26,092 nucleotides of DNA from JANQIV01 sp050117315 (GTDB lineage: Bacteria > Bacteroidota > Ignavibacteria > Ignavibacteriales > Melioribacteraceae). How positions within the stretch are numbered: position 1 is the stretch's first letter; every line of letters starts with the position of its first letter. The notes under the pieces were generated by a model that saw only the letters and a list, made by a program, of their open reading frames with translations, did not search any database and was not told the origin of the DNA. The position numbers and the translations under genes are program-made. Location of the stretch: assembly GCA_050117315.1 (NCBI GenBank), contig JASFMY010000100.1, positions 1 through 26,092 of the forward strand, in the 5' to 3' direction. This document shows positions 16,799-25,062 of the stretch, in pieces.

Positions 16799-18286
16799 AT
16801 GTTTTGGACACTGGTTCAAAAAGAATTAAAGCAGGTAATTCAAAGTCCGAAGTTTATAACAACTTTTTTAACATGTTCCGTTTTAATCTTGCTCAGCATA
16901 TACAGCGGTATAAAAGAATTTAACACCGCACTGGATAAATACAACACCGCCGTCAACTTAAATATAAACAGCATGGAAAATTCCCGTTCGTATGATGGGC
17001 TTGAAAATAAACTATTCAGGCAACCTTCACCTTTACAGATTTTTTCAAGCGGGGTAAACAACGATATAGGCAGGTATTCAAGTATTTCAAATTACAATTT
17101 GACCGCTTTGAAAAGCAGCTACTATTCCGAAGATACTATATTCGCCGTTTTCCGTTACATGGATCTAACATTTATATTCTCTACCGTGCTCTCATTGTTT
17201 GCTATCCTATTTACTTACAATGCAATCAACGGTGAAAAAGAAGGCGGCACATTAAAACTTATTTTTTCCAATTCTATTCCGCGTGCAACTTTTATAGGCG
17301 CTAAATTTCTAGGTTCCTGGTTTGCGCTGGTTGTACCAATTTCAATTCCTATTTTACTGGGGATTTTAATGCTGGTGTTATTTAATGTGCCTGTTACATC
17401 TTCAAACTGGTCGGCAATATTATTACATATAATTATATCAATAGTTTATTTCACATTCTTCATAATACTCGGGATTTTTATTTCGGCGGTTACAAAAAAA
17501 TCATCAACATCATTTTTAATTTTACTGGTAACCTGGATTTCGCTTGTTTTCATTATTCCGCGTGTGAGTACGATGACAGCCGGGCAAATTGTGAGGGTGC
17601 CGTCAATAGCCGAGATTAAAAGTATACAGGCAAGTTATGAAAAAGAGCAATGGGAAAAGCATTATGACAAACTCCGGGAAATATGGGAACAACGCAATTC
17701 CGTAATGGCAAATATGACTGAAGAGGAAAAAAAAGAATACGCCGATAACAATAACTGGAACTGGATGCAGGAAGATGAAAAATTACACAACAGCGTTTCT
17801 GAAAATATTAAAAACTATTCCGAGAAATTAAACGATGATTTAAGAAATAAGAAAGGTGAGATGGCAAGACTTGCATTAACTTTTTCAAGACTTTCCCCGG
17901 TTTCGTCTTACCTGTTAGCTGCAATGAACATCGGGCAGACAAATATTGAACAAAAACCGGAAATTGAATCGAGCATGAATGACTATAAAAGGGATTTTGT
18001 TGCTTTCACAGAAAAGAAACAGTCTGAGTCCGGTGGATTCGGCGGCATACAAATTACAATGTCTACTGAAGGCGGTATGCAGATAACAGACGGGCGTTCA
18101 AGCACCAAACTGGATTTAAGCGAAATGCCGCAATACACTGCACCAAAATATAATACTGCCAAAGTACTCGGCAGCACATTTATTGATATCGGTCTGCTTG
18201 TTGTTTATTCAATTATTTTGTTCGGGCTATCTTTATGGTTTTTCTTAAATAGTGCCTGGTCGAAAAACGATAATTGGATGAAATAA
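16799..18286 (+). CDS. ABC-2 type transporter permease (second paralogue)
   Basis: At 495 aa it has the same architecture as the gene before it and shares long aligned stretches (LFAILFTYNAINGEKEGGTL, then KLIFSNSIPR), so the pair arose by tandem duplication and probably forms a heterodimer. Its extracytoplasmic loop is rich in Trp, Glu and Lys (KEQWEKHYDKLREIWEQRN) and differs from the first copy. The ribosome site GGAGG is 17 nt after the previous stop. A further AAGGAG lies just after its stop (18296-18301) with no proper start codon, so a following operon gene may have been lost to the IS remnant beyond. Confidence 0.88.
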   Translation: MFWTLVQKELKQVIQSPKFITTFLTCSVLILLSIYSGIKEFNTALDKYNTAVNLNINSMENSRSYDGLENKLFRQPSPLQIFSSGVNNDIGRYSSISNYNLTALKSSYYSEDTIFAVFRYMDLTFIFSTVLSLFAILFTYNAINGEKEGGTLKLIFSNSIPRATFIGAKFLGSWFALVVPISIPILLGILMLVLFNVPVTSSNWSAILLHIIISIVYFTFFIILGIFISAVTKKSSTSFLILLVTWISLVFIIPRVSTMTAGQIVRVPSIAEIKSIQASYEKEQWEKHYDKLREIWEQRNSVMANMTEEEKKEYADNNNWNWMQEDEKLHNSVSENIKNYSEKLNDDLRNKKGEMARLALTFSRLSPVSSYLLAAMNIGQTNIEQKPEIESSMNDYKRDFVAFTEKKQSESGGFGGIQITMSTEGGMQITDGRSSTKLDLSEMPQYTAPKYNTAKVLGSTFIDIGLLVVYSIILFGLSLWFFLNSAWSKNDNWMK

Positions 18287-18346
18287 AATAAGTTAAGGAG
18301 AAAAAGTAACCTGAAAAAGAGAGAGAAAAAGATTAAATTCGTATAA

Positions 18347-19074
18347 AAAGGGAAAACCTGGACTAAGTTTGTGGGAGATACTGGTATTGGGTATATACGT
18401 TTAACCTTAGATATGAACTATGATAGATTAGAGCATGTGGCAAACTATGATTCATTAGTAAGAAATATGCTGGGAGTAAAAAGTTAGGGATTGGAAGCAT
18501 TAAAAAGATATTCCCTAACCTCATTGAAAGAAAACATCAGTAAGCTCGATGAGGATATGCTCGAAGAGATCCCGTTAGAAGCACGCATGGCGAAGGAAAC
18601 TAAAGAAGGGGAGTCGTAGAGTCAGCCAGAGGTCACGTAGAGGAGGGGATCGCAAGGAAGAACTATTAAAAAAAGAAACAAAAGAATGTTTGAAGACGGC
18701 AAGTCAAATAAAAGAGAAGTTGGAGAGAAGTAGAAATGAAATAAGAGAAAATCAAGAAGCTGGTATCAATGGTAGTAATGCCGAAGAAAGGCAGAAAGCG
18801 GATAGCAGAAAAAGAAGATGAATCAAGCAAAAAGTATAAACAGTTGAGGGGAAGCCATTGTGCAATATACTTGTTGCAAATTGGTTTTGGTATTTTGTTT
18901 TTTTTAGAACTCATCTAAATCCTCTCTTAAAAAGAGAGGAATTTATGGCAAAATACCAAAACCAATGTGGCTTGTGTATAGAATTCAATATAAACTCACC
19001 GGAAGATCACGGGTAAAATAGGTGTCCGGATAAGGGGCTAAAAAACGGGAAAACAAAAAATAAAGCAAAGGGAT
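18347..19074 (+). pseudogene. Decayed IS transposase (ISNCY-like)
   Basis: No intact frame remains, but the pieces appear in order. WEILVLG (about 18371-18391) is followed by a frameshift into YIRLTLDMNYDRLEHVANYD and LVRNMLGV. Then come a TAG at 18485, YSLTSLKENISKLDEDMLEE, and in another frame VVMPKKGRKRIAEKEDE with KKYKQLRGSHCAI (to about 18865). The last piece is IEFNINSPEDHG-stop-NRCPDKGLKN (18978-19050). The motifs YDRL-x-x-x-AN, PKKGK, K-x-LR-x-x-HSAIESNIN and HGL-x-RCPDKGL are those of one transposase family. An 87-bp palindrome interrupts it at 18880-18966. At least two stops and several frameshifts make it dead. Confidence 0.8.
18880..18966. repeat. 18-bp inverted repeat enclosing a REP-like hairpin
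   Basis: ATTGGTTTTGGTATTTTG (18880-18897) is perfectly inverted at 18949-18966. Between them lies a fourth copy of the palindromic family (AACTCATCTAAATCCTCTC...GAGAGGA, 18908-18940). The unit interrupts the transposase remnant between its KQLRGSHCAI and IEFNINS parts, so it moved in after the IS. Confidence 0.75.
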
Positions 19075-19256
19075 AATAATGCCCGTGACCTCGAATTATT
19101 ATCAATTATATGCATTGTTATAAACTAAATTAAAAGCATATGAGGTAGGACCACCAAGTTGGTTGTCTCAATTTTGTGTGAGTCATGCATTAATCGCACT
19201 TTACGACCAGACTCTAGTTACTGAGATATAGATACTTCCAAATCAATCTTCTCGAT
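19075..19256. other. Intergenic region, nothing recognised
   Basis: This is probably the tail of the IS remnant followed by unassigned sequence. I see no gene or clear terminal inverted repeat. Confidence 0.5.
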
Positions 19257-19286
19257 GTGTTTTACCGGTTTGCCCAACAAACTATC

Positions 19287-19301
19287 GTTGTGATTTGCTT
19301 T
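19287..19301 (+). repeat. Orphan CRISPR half-repeat
   Basis: GTTGTGATTTGCTTT is an exact 15-nt match to the first 15 bases of the CRISPR repeat 17 kb away. It covers the part that pairs with the tracrRNA: eight bases, the 2-nt bulge, and five bases. The rest of the repeat is absent. It lies about 60 bp beyond the 3' end of darG. The preceding bases (19272-19286) resemble the left arm of a GCCC-ACAAACT terminator hairpin like the one at 2357. Confidence 0.65.
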
Positions 19302-19360
19302 TGCCTTCTGTGAGATTTCGCTTTTTAAAATATATTTTTCTACTTACTACCAATAAATAT

Positions 19361-20401
19361 CTAATAGCAAAAGTATTCTAACAATCTTTTCTTCGCGGCG
19401 CTTATATACTGAGGCTTGAATAATTTCTCTTTACGATCTGTCCAGTTTTTAAGTTCGGGAATAATTTCATCTGTCGATAAAGTTTTATCCTTTTCTCTAA
19501 AAATAAAATCAAGTGTACCTAATAATTCCAAACCAAATGGAGTTTCAAAACCCTTAATAAACTCAAGGGCTTTATTTAACCTTTCTTTTTGTTCGTTTGT
19601 CAGGTTTGTATTGATAAACTCTTCCACTTGATTGACTTTATCCGTTATCAACCGGATAGTAGTTGCCGGTTTATTGTCATTATTTTTAGAAAACTTTATG
19701 TAATTATTATTCAATAAATTTAGAACCGGCATAAGGTTATAAGCATAAGGGCCATAATACCCTTTTTCATATTTTAGCTTAAGCTCCTCCCCAAAATGCT
19801 GGAGGAAATAAGCTAATTTTTGTGCAACAAGAAAATTTATTTCATATCCCATTATTTGGTATTTACGCATCAGGTAAATTAGCATAGCTCTGGCAGGTGT
19901 AAGATGTGATTTTGAGGACGGCTTTTTTACATCAAAACTTTCAAAAGCTGCGGAGGGTTCCACAATAATTATTTTTACGGAGTCTCTTATATCTCTCAAA
20001 GAATCAAGAATAATTTCCTTTACTTTAACCCAATTAAGTTTCCCGTTCCCGCTTCCCAAAGGCGGAATCGCAACTGATTTAATATCATTTTCTTTAATCC
20101 AGTTCTTAAGGTCAACTAATCCGGCTTCAATGTATTCGTATTTTGACGGAAACCGCCAATGATTTTTTGTAGGGAAGTTAACTATATATTTTGGAAAGAA
20201 TTCACCGGTTTCGGTAACAAAAATTTTACCGATCTTTATAACTTCCTTCTCGCAAGCTTCTTTGTATAACTTATAGTTTTGGGGATAGGCATTTTTCATT
20301 GCTAATGCCAATCCTTTTCCCATCACACCTTTTAAGTTCACCGAATTTACTATTGCTTCTGCTTCAATTTTTAAAATATCTTCTTTAATAAACTCTATCA
20401 T
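19361..20401 (-). CDS. darG: DarG: macro-domain antitoxin, DNA ADP-ribosyl glycohydrolase
   Basis: DarG removes ADP-ribose that DarT places on thymidine in DNA and also binds the toxin. The 346-aa protein has the two-part DarG layout. An N-terminal macro domain (1 to about 150) shows VNSVNLKGVMGKGLALAMK, IVNFPTKNHWR with Lys79 near the position of the lysine reported as catalytic in characterised DarG, and the phosphate loop PPLGSGNGKLNW. The C-terminal domain (about 160-346: TPARAMLIYLMRKYQIMGYE, KLAYFLQHFGEELKLKYEKG, YGPYAYNL) is the region that in the family neutralises DarT. The gene starts one base after the darT stop, so the pair is translationally coupled. It is a known anti-phage toxin-antitoxin type. 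Confidence 0.93.
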   Translation of the reverse strand: MIEFIKEDILKIEAEAIVNSVNLKGVMGKGLALAMKNAYPQNYKLYKEACEKEVIKIGKIFVTETGEFFPKYIVNFPTKNHWRFPSKYEYIEAGLVDLKNWIKENDIKSVAIPPLGSGNGKLNWVKVKEIILDSLRDIRDSVKIIIVEPSAAFESFDVKKPSSKSHLTPARAMLIYLMRKYQIMGYEINFLVAQKLAYFLQHFGEELKLKYEKGYYGPYAYNLMPVLNLLNNNYIKFSKNNDNKPATTIRLITDKVNQVEEFINTNLTNEQKERLNKALEFIKGFETPFGLELLGTLDFIFREKDKTLSTDEIIPELKNWTDRKEKLFKPQYISAAKKRLLEYFCY

Positions 20402-20402
20402 A

Positions 20403-21032
20403 TTAATAATACCATTCCGGTTTTATTATTGTTCTTATATTAATTTTGAATTCCTTTAGAATATTGTTAACATAATTATAACTCTCTTTATCATAAACTG
20501 CAATTGATTTTAATGCCCCAATGTTAACCGACTTGTGTACAAAACACTCAGCCTGTTTCCTCCTTTTTCTATCAGGATCACTTGCAGTATTGTTCCATCT
20601 TATCAAATTAACTGCAGACCAATCAACCTTGTTTAAGTCTTCTCTTTTGTTAAAGAATGCGGTAAAAGCCGCATAGGCATGACCGTCCGTAAAAATATAT
20701 TTTTTATTAAGCTTTTCTAATTCTTCGATTGTAGTGATTAAATAAATAATCTCGGACATCCTTCTGCGTCTTACATCAAACCCGTTTTTAATACAATATA
20801 ACATTGGGGAACGTAATCCGAAATAAAACGCTACATAATCTTTAATTGATCCGAAAGGTTCAACCGGTATATATAACTCGGAGCGGTTTTTTATTAATTC
20901 CGTTTCGCCGATTGGAATATAGTTCTCTAATGAGCTGTAATTTTGAGCGGGGATTTCACCAGCTTTTACTAATGTTCTCAGATTCTCAATATGAACAATT
21001 CTATATATTTTAGTTGGCTGCGGTACCGGCAT
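20403..21032 (-). CDS. darT: DarT: DNA thymidine ADP-ribosyltransferase toxin
   Basis: DarT (DUF4433) uses NAD+ to ADP-ribosylate thymidine bases in single-stranded DNA, blocking replication. At 209 aa it has the usual length. It shows TKIYRIVHIENL at the N-terminus, KNRSELYIPVEPFGSI with Arg50 and DYVAFYFGLRSPMLYCI, TDGHAYAAF with His118, and RKRRKQAECFVHKSV with Glu162 as the likely catalytic glutamate. All these look intact, so the toxin should be active. It is followed directly by its antitoxin. The start ATG gives the conserved N-terminus; the ribosome site is AGAAGGCA. Confidence 0.94.
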   Translation of the reverse strand: MPVPQPTKIYRIVHIENLRTLVKAGEIPAQNYSSLENYIPIGETELIKNRSELYIPVEPFGSIKDYVAFYFGLRSPMLYCIKNGFDVRRRRMSEIIYLITTIEELEKLNKKYIFTDGHAYAAFTAFFNKREDLNKVDWSAVNLIRWNNTASDPDRKRRKQAECFVHKSVNIGALKSIAVYDKESYNYVNNILKEFKINIRTIIKPEWYY

Positions 21033-21039
21033 ATTGCCT

Positions 21040-21238
21040 TCTTGTTTTTAGATGATAAAAGACTAACTTAATTCATAACTTTTAGTTACGTATGGTTTCG
21101 TCTTTGTTTTGCATTTACACGCTTTTAAAAGTTTTTCTTCCAACTCCTTAATTCTAAATTCAGTTCTCCTCAAAATAATCTGTGTCGATTTCTTTTGTTA
21201 TAGACCTGAAGTATAAATCAAGTATTCCCAAATTGATA
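21040..21238 (-). pseudogene. Possible decayed short reading frame between helicase and darT
   Basis: Just beyond the helicase stop the - strand reads LIDINLGILDLYFRSITKEI and on to DTDYFEEN before a stop. An adjacent frame then reads RTEFRIKELEEKLLKACKCK and on to KTKTKPYVTKSYELS before a stop. Together they look like one protein of about 60 residues broken by a frameshift. No ATG start is seen. It may be a remnant of a small partner gene or chance. Low confidence. Confidence 0.3.
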
Positions 21239-24200
21239 TCAATTAAACTTCTCGTTTATGACTTTCTCAATATCTTTACTTTGCATTTCTGATTCATAAG
21301 TAATGATAAGTTGACCAGGAAAGTGTTTTTCATACCAGGCTTTTTTAGTTTCCCAATGACTTTTATATCTTTCGAGATCAAGACGTCCTACATGCTCCCA
21401 ATAATATTCCTTGCCTCTGAATTCTATGGTGAAGTCAGGCAAATACATTGAACCATCTTTAGCAAAGAGAGGTTCTTCATATCTAAATGGAATTTCTTTT
21501 AAGTGTAATATATTTGCAATGTTCATTTCAGACTTAGAACGCACAAAATATTCAGTTAATGTTGATATAACTTTACCTTCTTTATACCAGCCTATAAAGG
21601 ACAACATTTTTTCTGGTAATGGATTGAAACCAAAAATTGAAGAATTTATTCTTTTCAAACTTGATTTCTCTATTCGTGATAATGAAAGTAATGTGCTAAT
21701 ATCTTCCTGAATGAAAAGACACAAGTAATTACTTGCTCTCGTGATAGCAGTATATAATAATTCCATTTCTAATAAAGATGATTTATGCTTGGGTAGTATA
21801 CAATAAACACGATTAAATTCGCTACCTTGAGCTTTGTGAACAGAAATAACATATCCTAATTCTAAATTTTCTTCGGGTGATTCTGCCGGAAGCCATTTGT
21901 TTCTTTCATCCTTTCCTAAATTCTTCCCAAAATTTACACCAAAATTCTCTTTTCCGTTAAAGGCTACTTGAAATCTTTTAAGTCGAAAATTGGACCACTT
22001 ACATTTTTTTTTATCAAACGGATGAGGTTTTGCGAAACCTACTTCGCCATTGTAAATTTCTATATATTCGTTTTTATGATTAGTAAAGGAATAAGCAGAA
22101 ATAGGATTGGATTTGGGCCGATTTCTTATTTGTATTACTTTATCATAAAGCGCAATACCATCTAAAGAACTAATGTTGACATTAAATTCATTGAACAATT
22201 TTTGCAAAAGAATATTAAGATTGTCAACACCATAACATTCGCTTCTGAATGGAGAAATCACTTGCATATAGTCTGCCTTTCTTTCATTTCCATCAGTTTT
22301 AGTAGCATAATACCATAACTTGGAAGGGTTTTCTTCATCCTTGAAATCTTTATTCCTATTAATGTCTTCTTTTAAATCCCCAATAATAACTTTTTGGATT
22401 TCCCTTCCTAATTCTTCTTCATTATTCCAATATATTATTCTCAAATCCTTATCTACTAATCCACCGGGTTGTATTTTTTTTAGAATTTCAGTCTTTTCCG
22501 TTTTAATTTCATGGCTTTGGTTTTCTTGGATGAAAATTTTAGCAAGATCAAGGATACCTGTCCCTTTATCAAAAACCCTGTTTTCCAACTGACGAACATT
22601 TACATTTAATATTCCTAGATTTTCTGAGTAATTAGACTTTAGCTTTTCAATAATTTCAAAAAAAGTACAACCATATCCAATTGGTGATAATTGATTTGGA
22701 TCTCCTACAAGAATGAGCCTTTGAATACAATTCCAATTAATTGCTCTAAATAAAACGGCAAATAGTGATGTATCGATCATGGAACTTTCATCAATAATGA
22801 GAGTTTTTATTTCCTCAGAAACTTTACCCTTTTCTTTTTTGAATGTTAGATTCTCATTCAACCAACCTAAACTTGCAAGAAAGGAATGAATAGTTGAAGC
22901 AGTTTTATTTGTCTTTTCTTTTATTCTTTCAGAAGCTTTTCCGGTTGGGGCCATCAAAAAAATTCCGCTGCTGCCGTGTACTTTTTCTACCATTGAAATA
23001 ATAGCTTTAAAATAATCTTCTCGTGCAGTGTTATTTATTAGCGAGTTTTGATCAACTAAAAGATCTTTAAAAGTTTCTTCAGTTGCAGGTCGTCTTAATT
23101 CAATATCGGGTCTAATTAGTAAATCTCTCAAAACCTCCTCTACATATCTTTCATCTTCATAAATATTTCTTAAATAAAAGTATTTTTTTTCTTCTTTCGA
23201 TCTAATAATAAGAGCACCTTCTAAAAATTCTTTATCATATTCCAAATATTGTTTTGAGAAGACTTCTTTTTTCCAGTCCGGAAGATATGATAGTCTTTCA
23301 TTGATCCTTGAAATGATCTGTTTTGTATCTACAAAGGTATGAGCTGTAATTTTTTTCATCTGGTCAACACATAATCCTCTAAATCTTTCTCTATCATTTT
23401 TTTCAAAAATATTTTCAATTCCGAGTTCAGGTGAAGGTAAAACTCCATGATCAATTTTATGAAATGAAATATAATCTTCTATATCATCACCAATATAGTT
23501 CTCCGATAATAAATAAGGATTCTTATTAATATCTTCCAAATTGCAGTAGAGGTTATTTTGAACTCTATCATCAGCTATGATATTATTAATTTGGTCACTG
23601 CTCAAATAAAATCTTGGTACTATATCCAATAAAAATTTCCTTTCCGAATCTGACTTTAGTCCAAATGTTCTAAGAAGTGCTTTTTTTTCTTTTTCTTCTA
23701 GCATTATCTCTTCAATATCATTATTTCCATTCTTCAAAAAACCGCATATTTTTTCGTATGCTACTTTATCATTTCCTTGTTCACATTCGTTTTTGTAATA
23801 TTCAATTCCTTTTTCAAAATTTAAAATTCTTAGGGAAGCTATAAACCCTGGATAGGCTCCCCTACTTTTCCAAAGTTCCTCGAAAAGATTTAATAACCAT
23901 CTTTTTCTCTCAACCCAATTCTCTGAAGTATTATCAACCTCAATCATTACTTTCACAATTTCGAGCAACCTTTCAATTATACCCAACGCATCATCGTTAG
24001 AAACAGGTCGTGTAGCGTATTTGAAATTCCTAGAATCTTCAGGTATAAATAATAATTTCTCCAAAACGTCCGGTTTGTCAAAATATTCTTGATAGGGAAT
24101 CCTAAAACCTTGATTTGGGTAGTGAGAAGTAATCGGCATTTGCCAAACAAAACCTCCTGCATACTTTTTTTTGTTTTTTTTCGATACGTTTTCATAATAA

Positions 24201-24757
24201 TGAACATCACCTATATCCTTTAATCTGGAAATTCCTACTAATACATAATTTCTATTTTCTGCGTCACTAAACGGATTACTGTAGTTGGCATAATAAAAAA
24301 TTAAACTCTTATCCTTGTCTAACTGATCAAAATAAGCTTTTGCTTTTGACAAACGCTTATCATAATCATATTTTTGATTATCACTAACACTGTTAAGTAC
24401 ATCATCCGTATACATTTCTTCATAGGGCCATATACACACAGTTGATGGAGGAATATCAATATATCTCCCTTTGGAAGCATCATCAAACCATACAGGGGGT
24501 TCGTTAAATGATTTTAAGTGTTCTTTTCCAAAAGCATTAATACTTAAAGAACACGCAGGCGATTTGTCTAAATTACCACAGGGTTTGCCACACACTGTAG
24601 GTTTCATTTCCCAATCAAGGTCTCTTTTCCCCTTGATCATATCTCCGGGATACGAATAATTACCCACACAATATGTATTCTTGAGAGGTTCTTTACAAAT
24701 GTGTCCATTCCAACCGTCATTATGCCATGCAAGTCGAAGAGTAAAATGAGTTGCCAT
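21239..24757 (-). CDS. RecD-like helicase fused to a PD-(D/E)XK nuclease, Walker A not recognisable
   Basis: This 1172-aa protein resembles large SF1 RecD-type helicases of defence loci. The N-terminus begins HFTLRLAWHNDGWNGHICKE and has cysteines 21, 30, 56, 60 and 69 in a pattern suggesting a metal or Fe-S site. Helicase motifs are Ia APTGKASERI (603-612), TIHSFLASLGWL, II LIIDESSM (Asp656-Glu657), III LVGDPNQLSPIG (683-694), a RecD2-like YDKVIQIRNR and IYNGEVGFA region, V VISVHKAQGSEF (970-981) and VI LLYTAITRASN. The expected Walker A about 25 residues before motif Ia is replaced by NNTARE (575-580). The C-terminus has a nuclease fold: Glu1077, LPDF with Asp1108, YYWEHVG with Glu1121, and YKSHWETKKAWYEKH. 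It lies about 200 bp upstream of darTG on the same strand. ATG start with a GGGGGTCAC ribosome site. Confidence 0.85.
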   Translation of the reverse strand: MATHFTLRLAWHNDGWNGHICKEPLKNTYCVGNYSYPGDMIKGKRDLDWEMKPTVCGKPCGNLDKSPACSLSINAFGKEHLKSFNEPPVWFDDASKGRYIDIPPSTVCIWPYEEMYTDDVLNSVSDNQKYDYDKRLSKAKAYFDQLDKDKSLIFYYANYSNPFSDAENRNYVLVGISRLKDIGDVHYYENVSKKNKKKYAGGFVWQMPITSHYPNQGFRIPYQEYFDKPDVLEKLLFIPEDSRNFKYATRPVSNDDALGIIERLLEIVKVMIEVDNTSENWVERKRWLLNLFEELWKSRGAYPGFIASLRILNFEKGIEYYKNECEQGNDKVAYEKICGFLKNGNNDIEEIMLEEKEKKALLRTFGLKSDSERKFLLDIVPRFYLSSDQINNIIADDRVQNNLYCNLEDINKNPYLLSENYIGDDIEDYISFHKIDHGVLPSPELGIENIFEKNDRERFRGLCVDQMKKITAHTFVDTKQIISRINERLSYLPDWKKEVFSKQYLEYDKEFLEGALIIRSKEEKKYFYLRNIYEDERYVEEVLRDLLIRPDIELRRPATEETFKDLLVDQNSLINNTAREDYFKAIISMVEKVHGSSGIFLMAPTGKASERIKEKTNKTASTIHSFLASLGWLNENLTFKKEKGKVSEEIKTLIIDESSMIDTSLFAVLFRAINWNCIQRLILVGDPNQLSPIGYGCTFFEIIEKLKSNYSENLGILNVNVRQLENRVFDKGTGILDLAKIFIQENQSHEIKTEKTEILKKIQPGGLVDKDLRIIYWNNEEELGREIQKVIIGDLKEDINRNKDFKDEENPSKLWYYATKTDGNERKADYMQVISPFRSECYGVDNLNILLQKLFNEFNVNISSLDGIALYDKVIQIRNRPKSNPISAYSFTNHKNEYIEIYNGEVGFAKPHPFDKKKCKWSNFRLKRFQVAFNGKENFGVNFGKNLGKDERNKWLPAESPEENLELGYVISVHKAQGSEFNRVYCILPKHKSSLLEMELLYTAITRASNYLCLFIQEDISTLLSLSRIEKSSLKRINSSIFGFNPLPEKMLSFIGWYKEGKVISTLTEYFVRSKSEMNIANILHLKEIPFRYEEPLFAKDGSMYLPDFTIEFRGKEYYWEHVGRLDLERYKSHWETKKAWYEKHFPGQLIITYESEMQSKDIEKVINEKFN

Positions 24758-24784
24758 GTGACCCCCATTAAATAAATAGTTAAC

Positions 24785-25050
24785 TTAGAGATAATTCTGT
24801 TCGATTAGTTTTTGATTTTCTCCAAACTCTGTCTATTACTTCTTTTATCTTGTCTTCTATTTTTTTTGAGTGACCTTTTTGAATTTATTTATAATAGTTC
24901 ACTTTCAATTTGGTTTATAATCACTTTCCTTTTATCAATAGGTTTAATTAGTACTTGGACTTCTGAGTTACTGCATATTTTGATTTAGTTTTTGATGAAC
25001 CAAAATACCACAAATCACTCTAATAATAAAGAATTAAGAAGTTAGGATAA
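24785..25050 (-). pseudogene. Possible decayed reading frames upstream of the helicase
   Basis: On the - strand, NSEVQVLIKPIDKRKVIINQ continues to IESELL and stops. In a second frame KGHSKKIEDKIKEVIDRVWR continues to KSKTNRTELSLS and stops about 20 bp before the helicase start. Both look protein-like, but neither has a start and frames switch between them. This may be the tail of a gene whose front was lost at the dispersed repeat edge (25063). Otherwise this stretch is intergenic and holds the helicase promoter. Confidence 0.3.
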
Positions 25051-25062
25051 GAATTCCGGAAA

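Noticed and set aside
18666..18914. 82-aa frame on the - strand
   Set aside because: It is antisense to the transposase remnant, which is clearly coding-derived on the + strand.
22984..23050. A frameshift hiding the helicase Walker A
   Set aside because: I read the other frames of the - strand over this stretch; none gives a glycine-rich GKT motif, so the loss is a real sequence difference in this window.
24471..24659. 62-aa and similar small frames opposite the helicase
   Set aside because: They are shadow frames of a long gene with clear conserved motifs.
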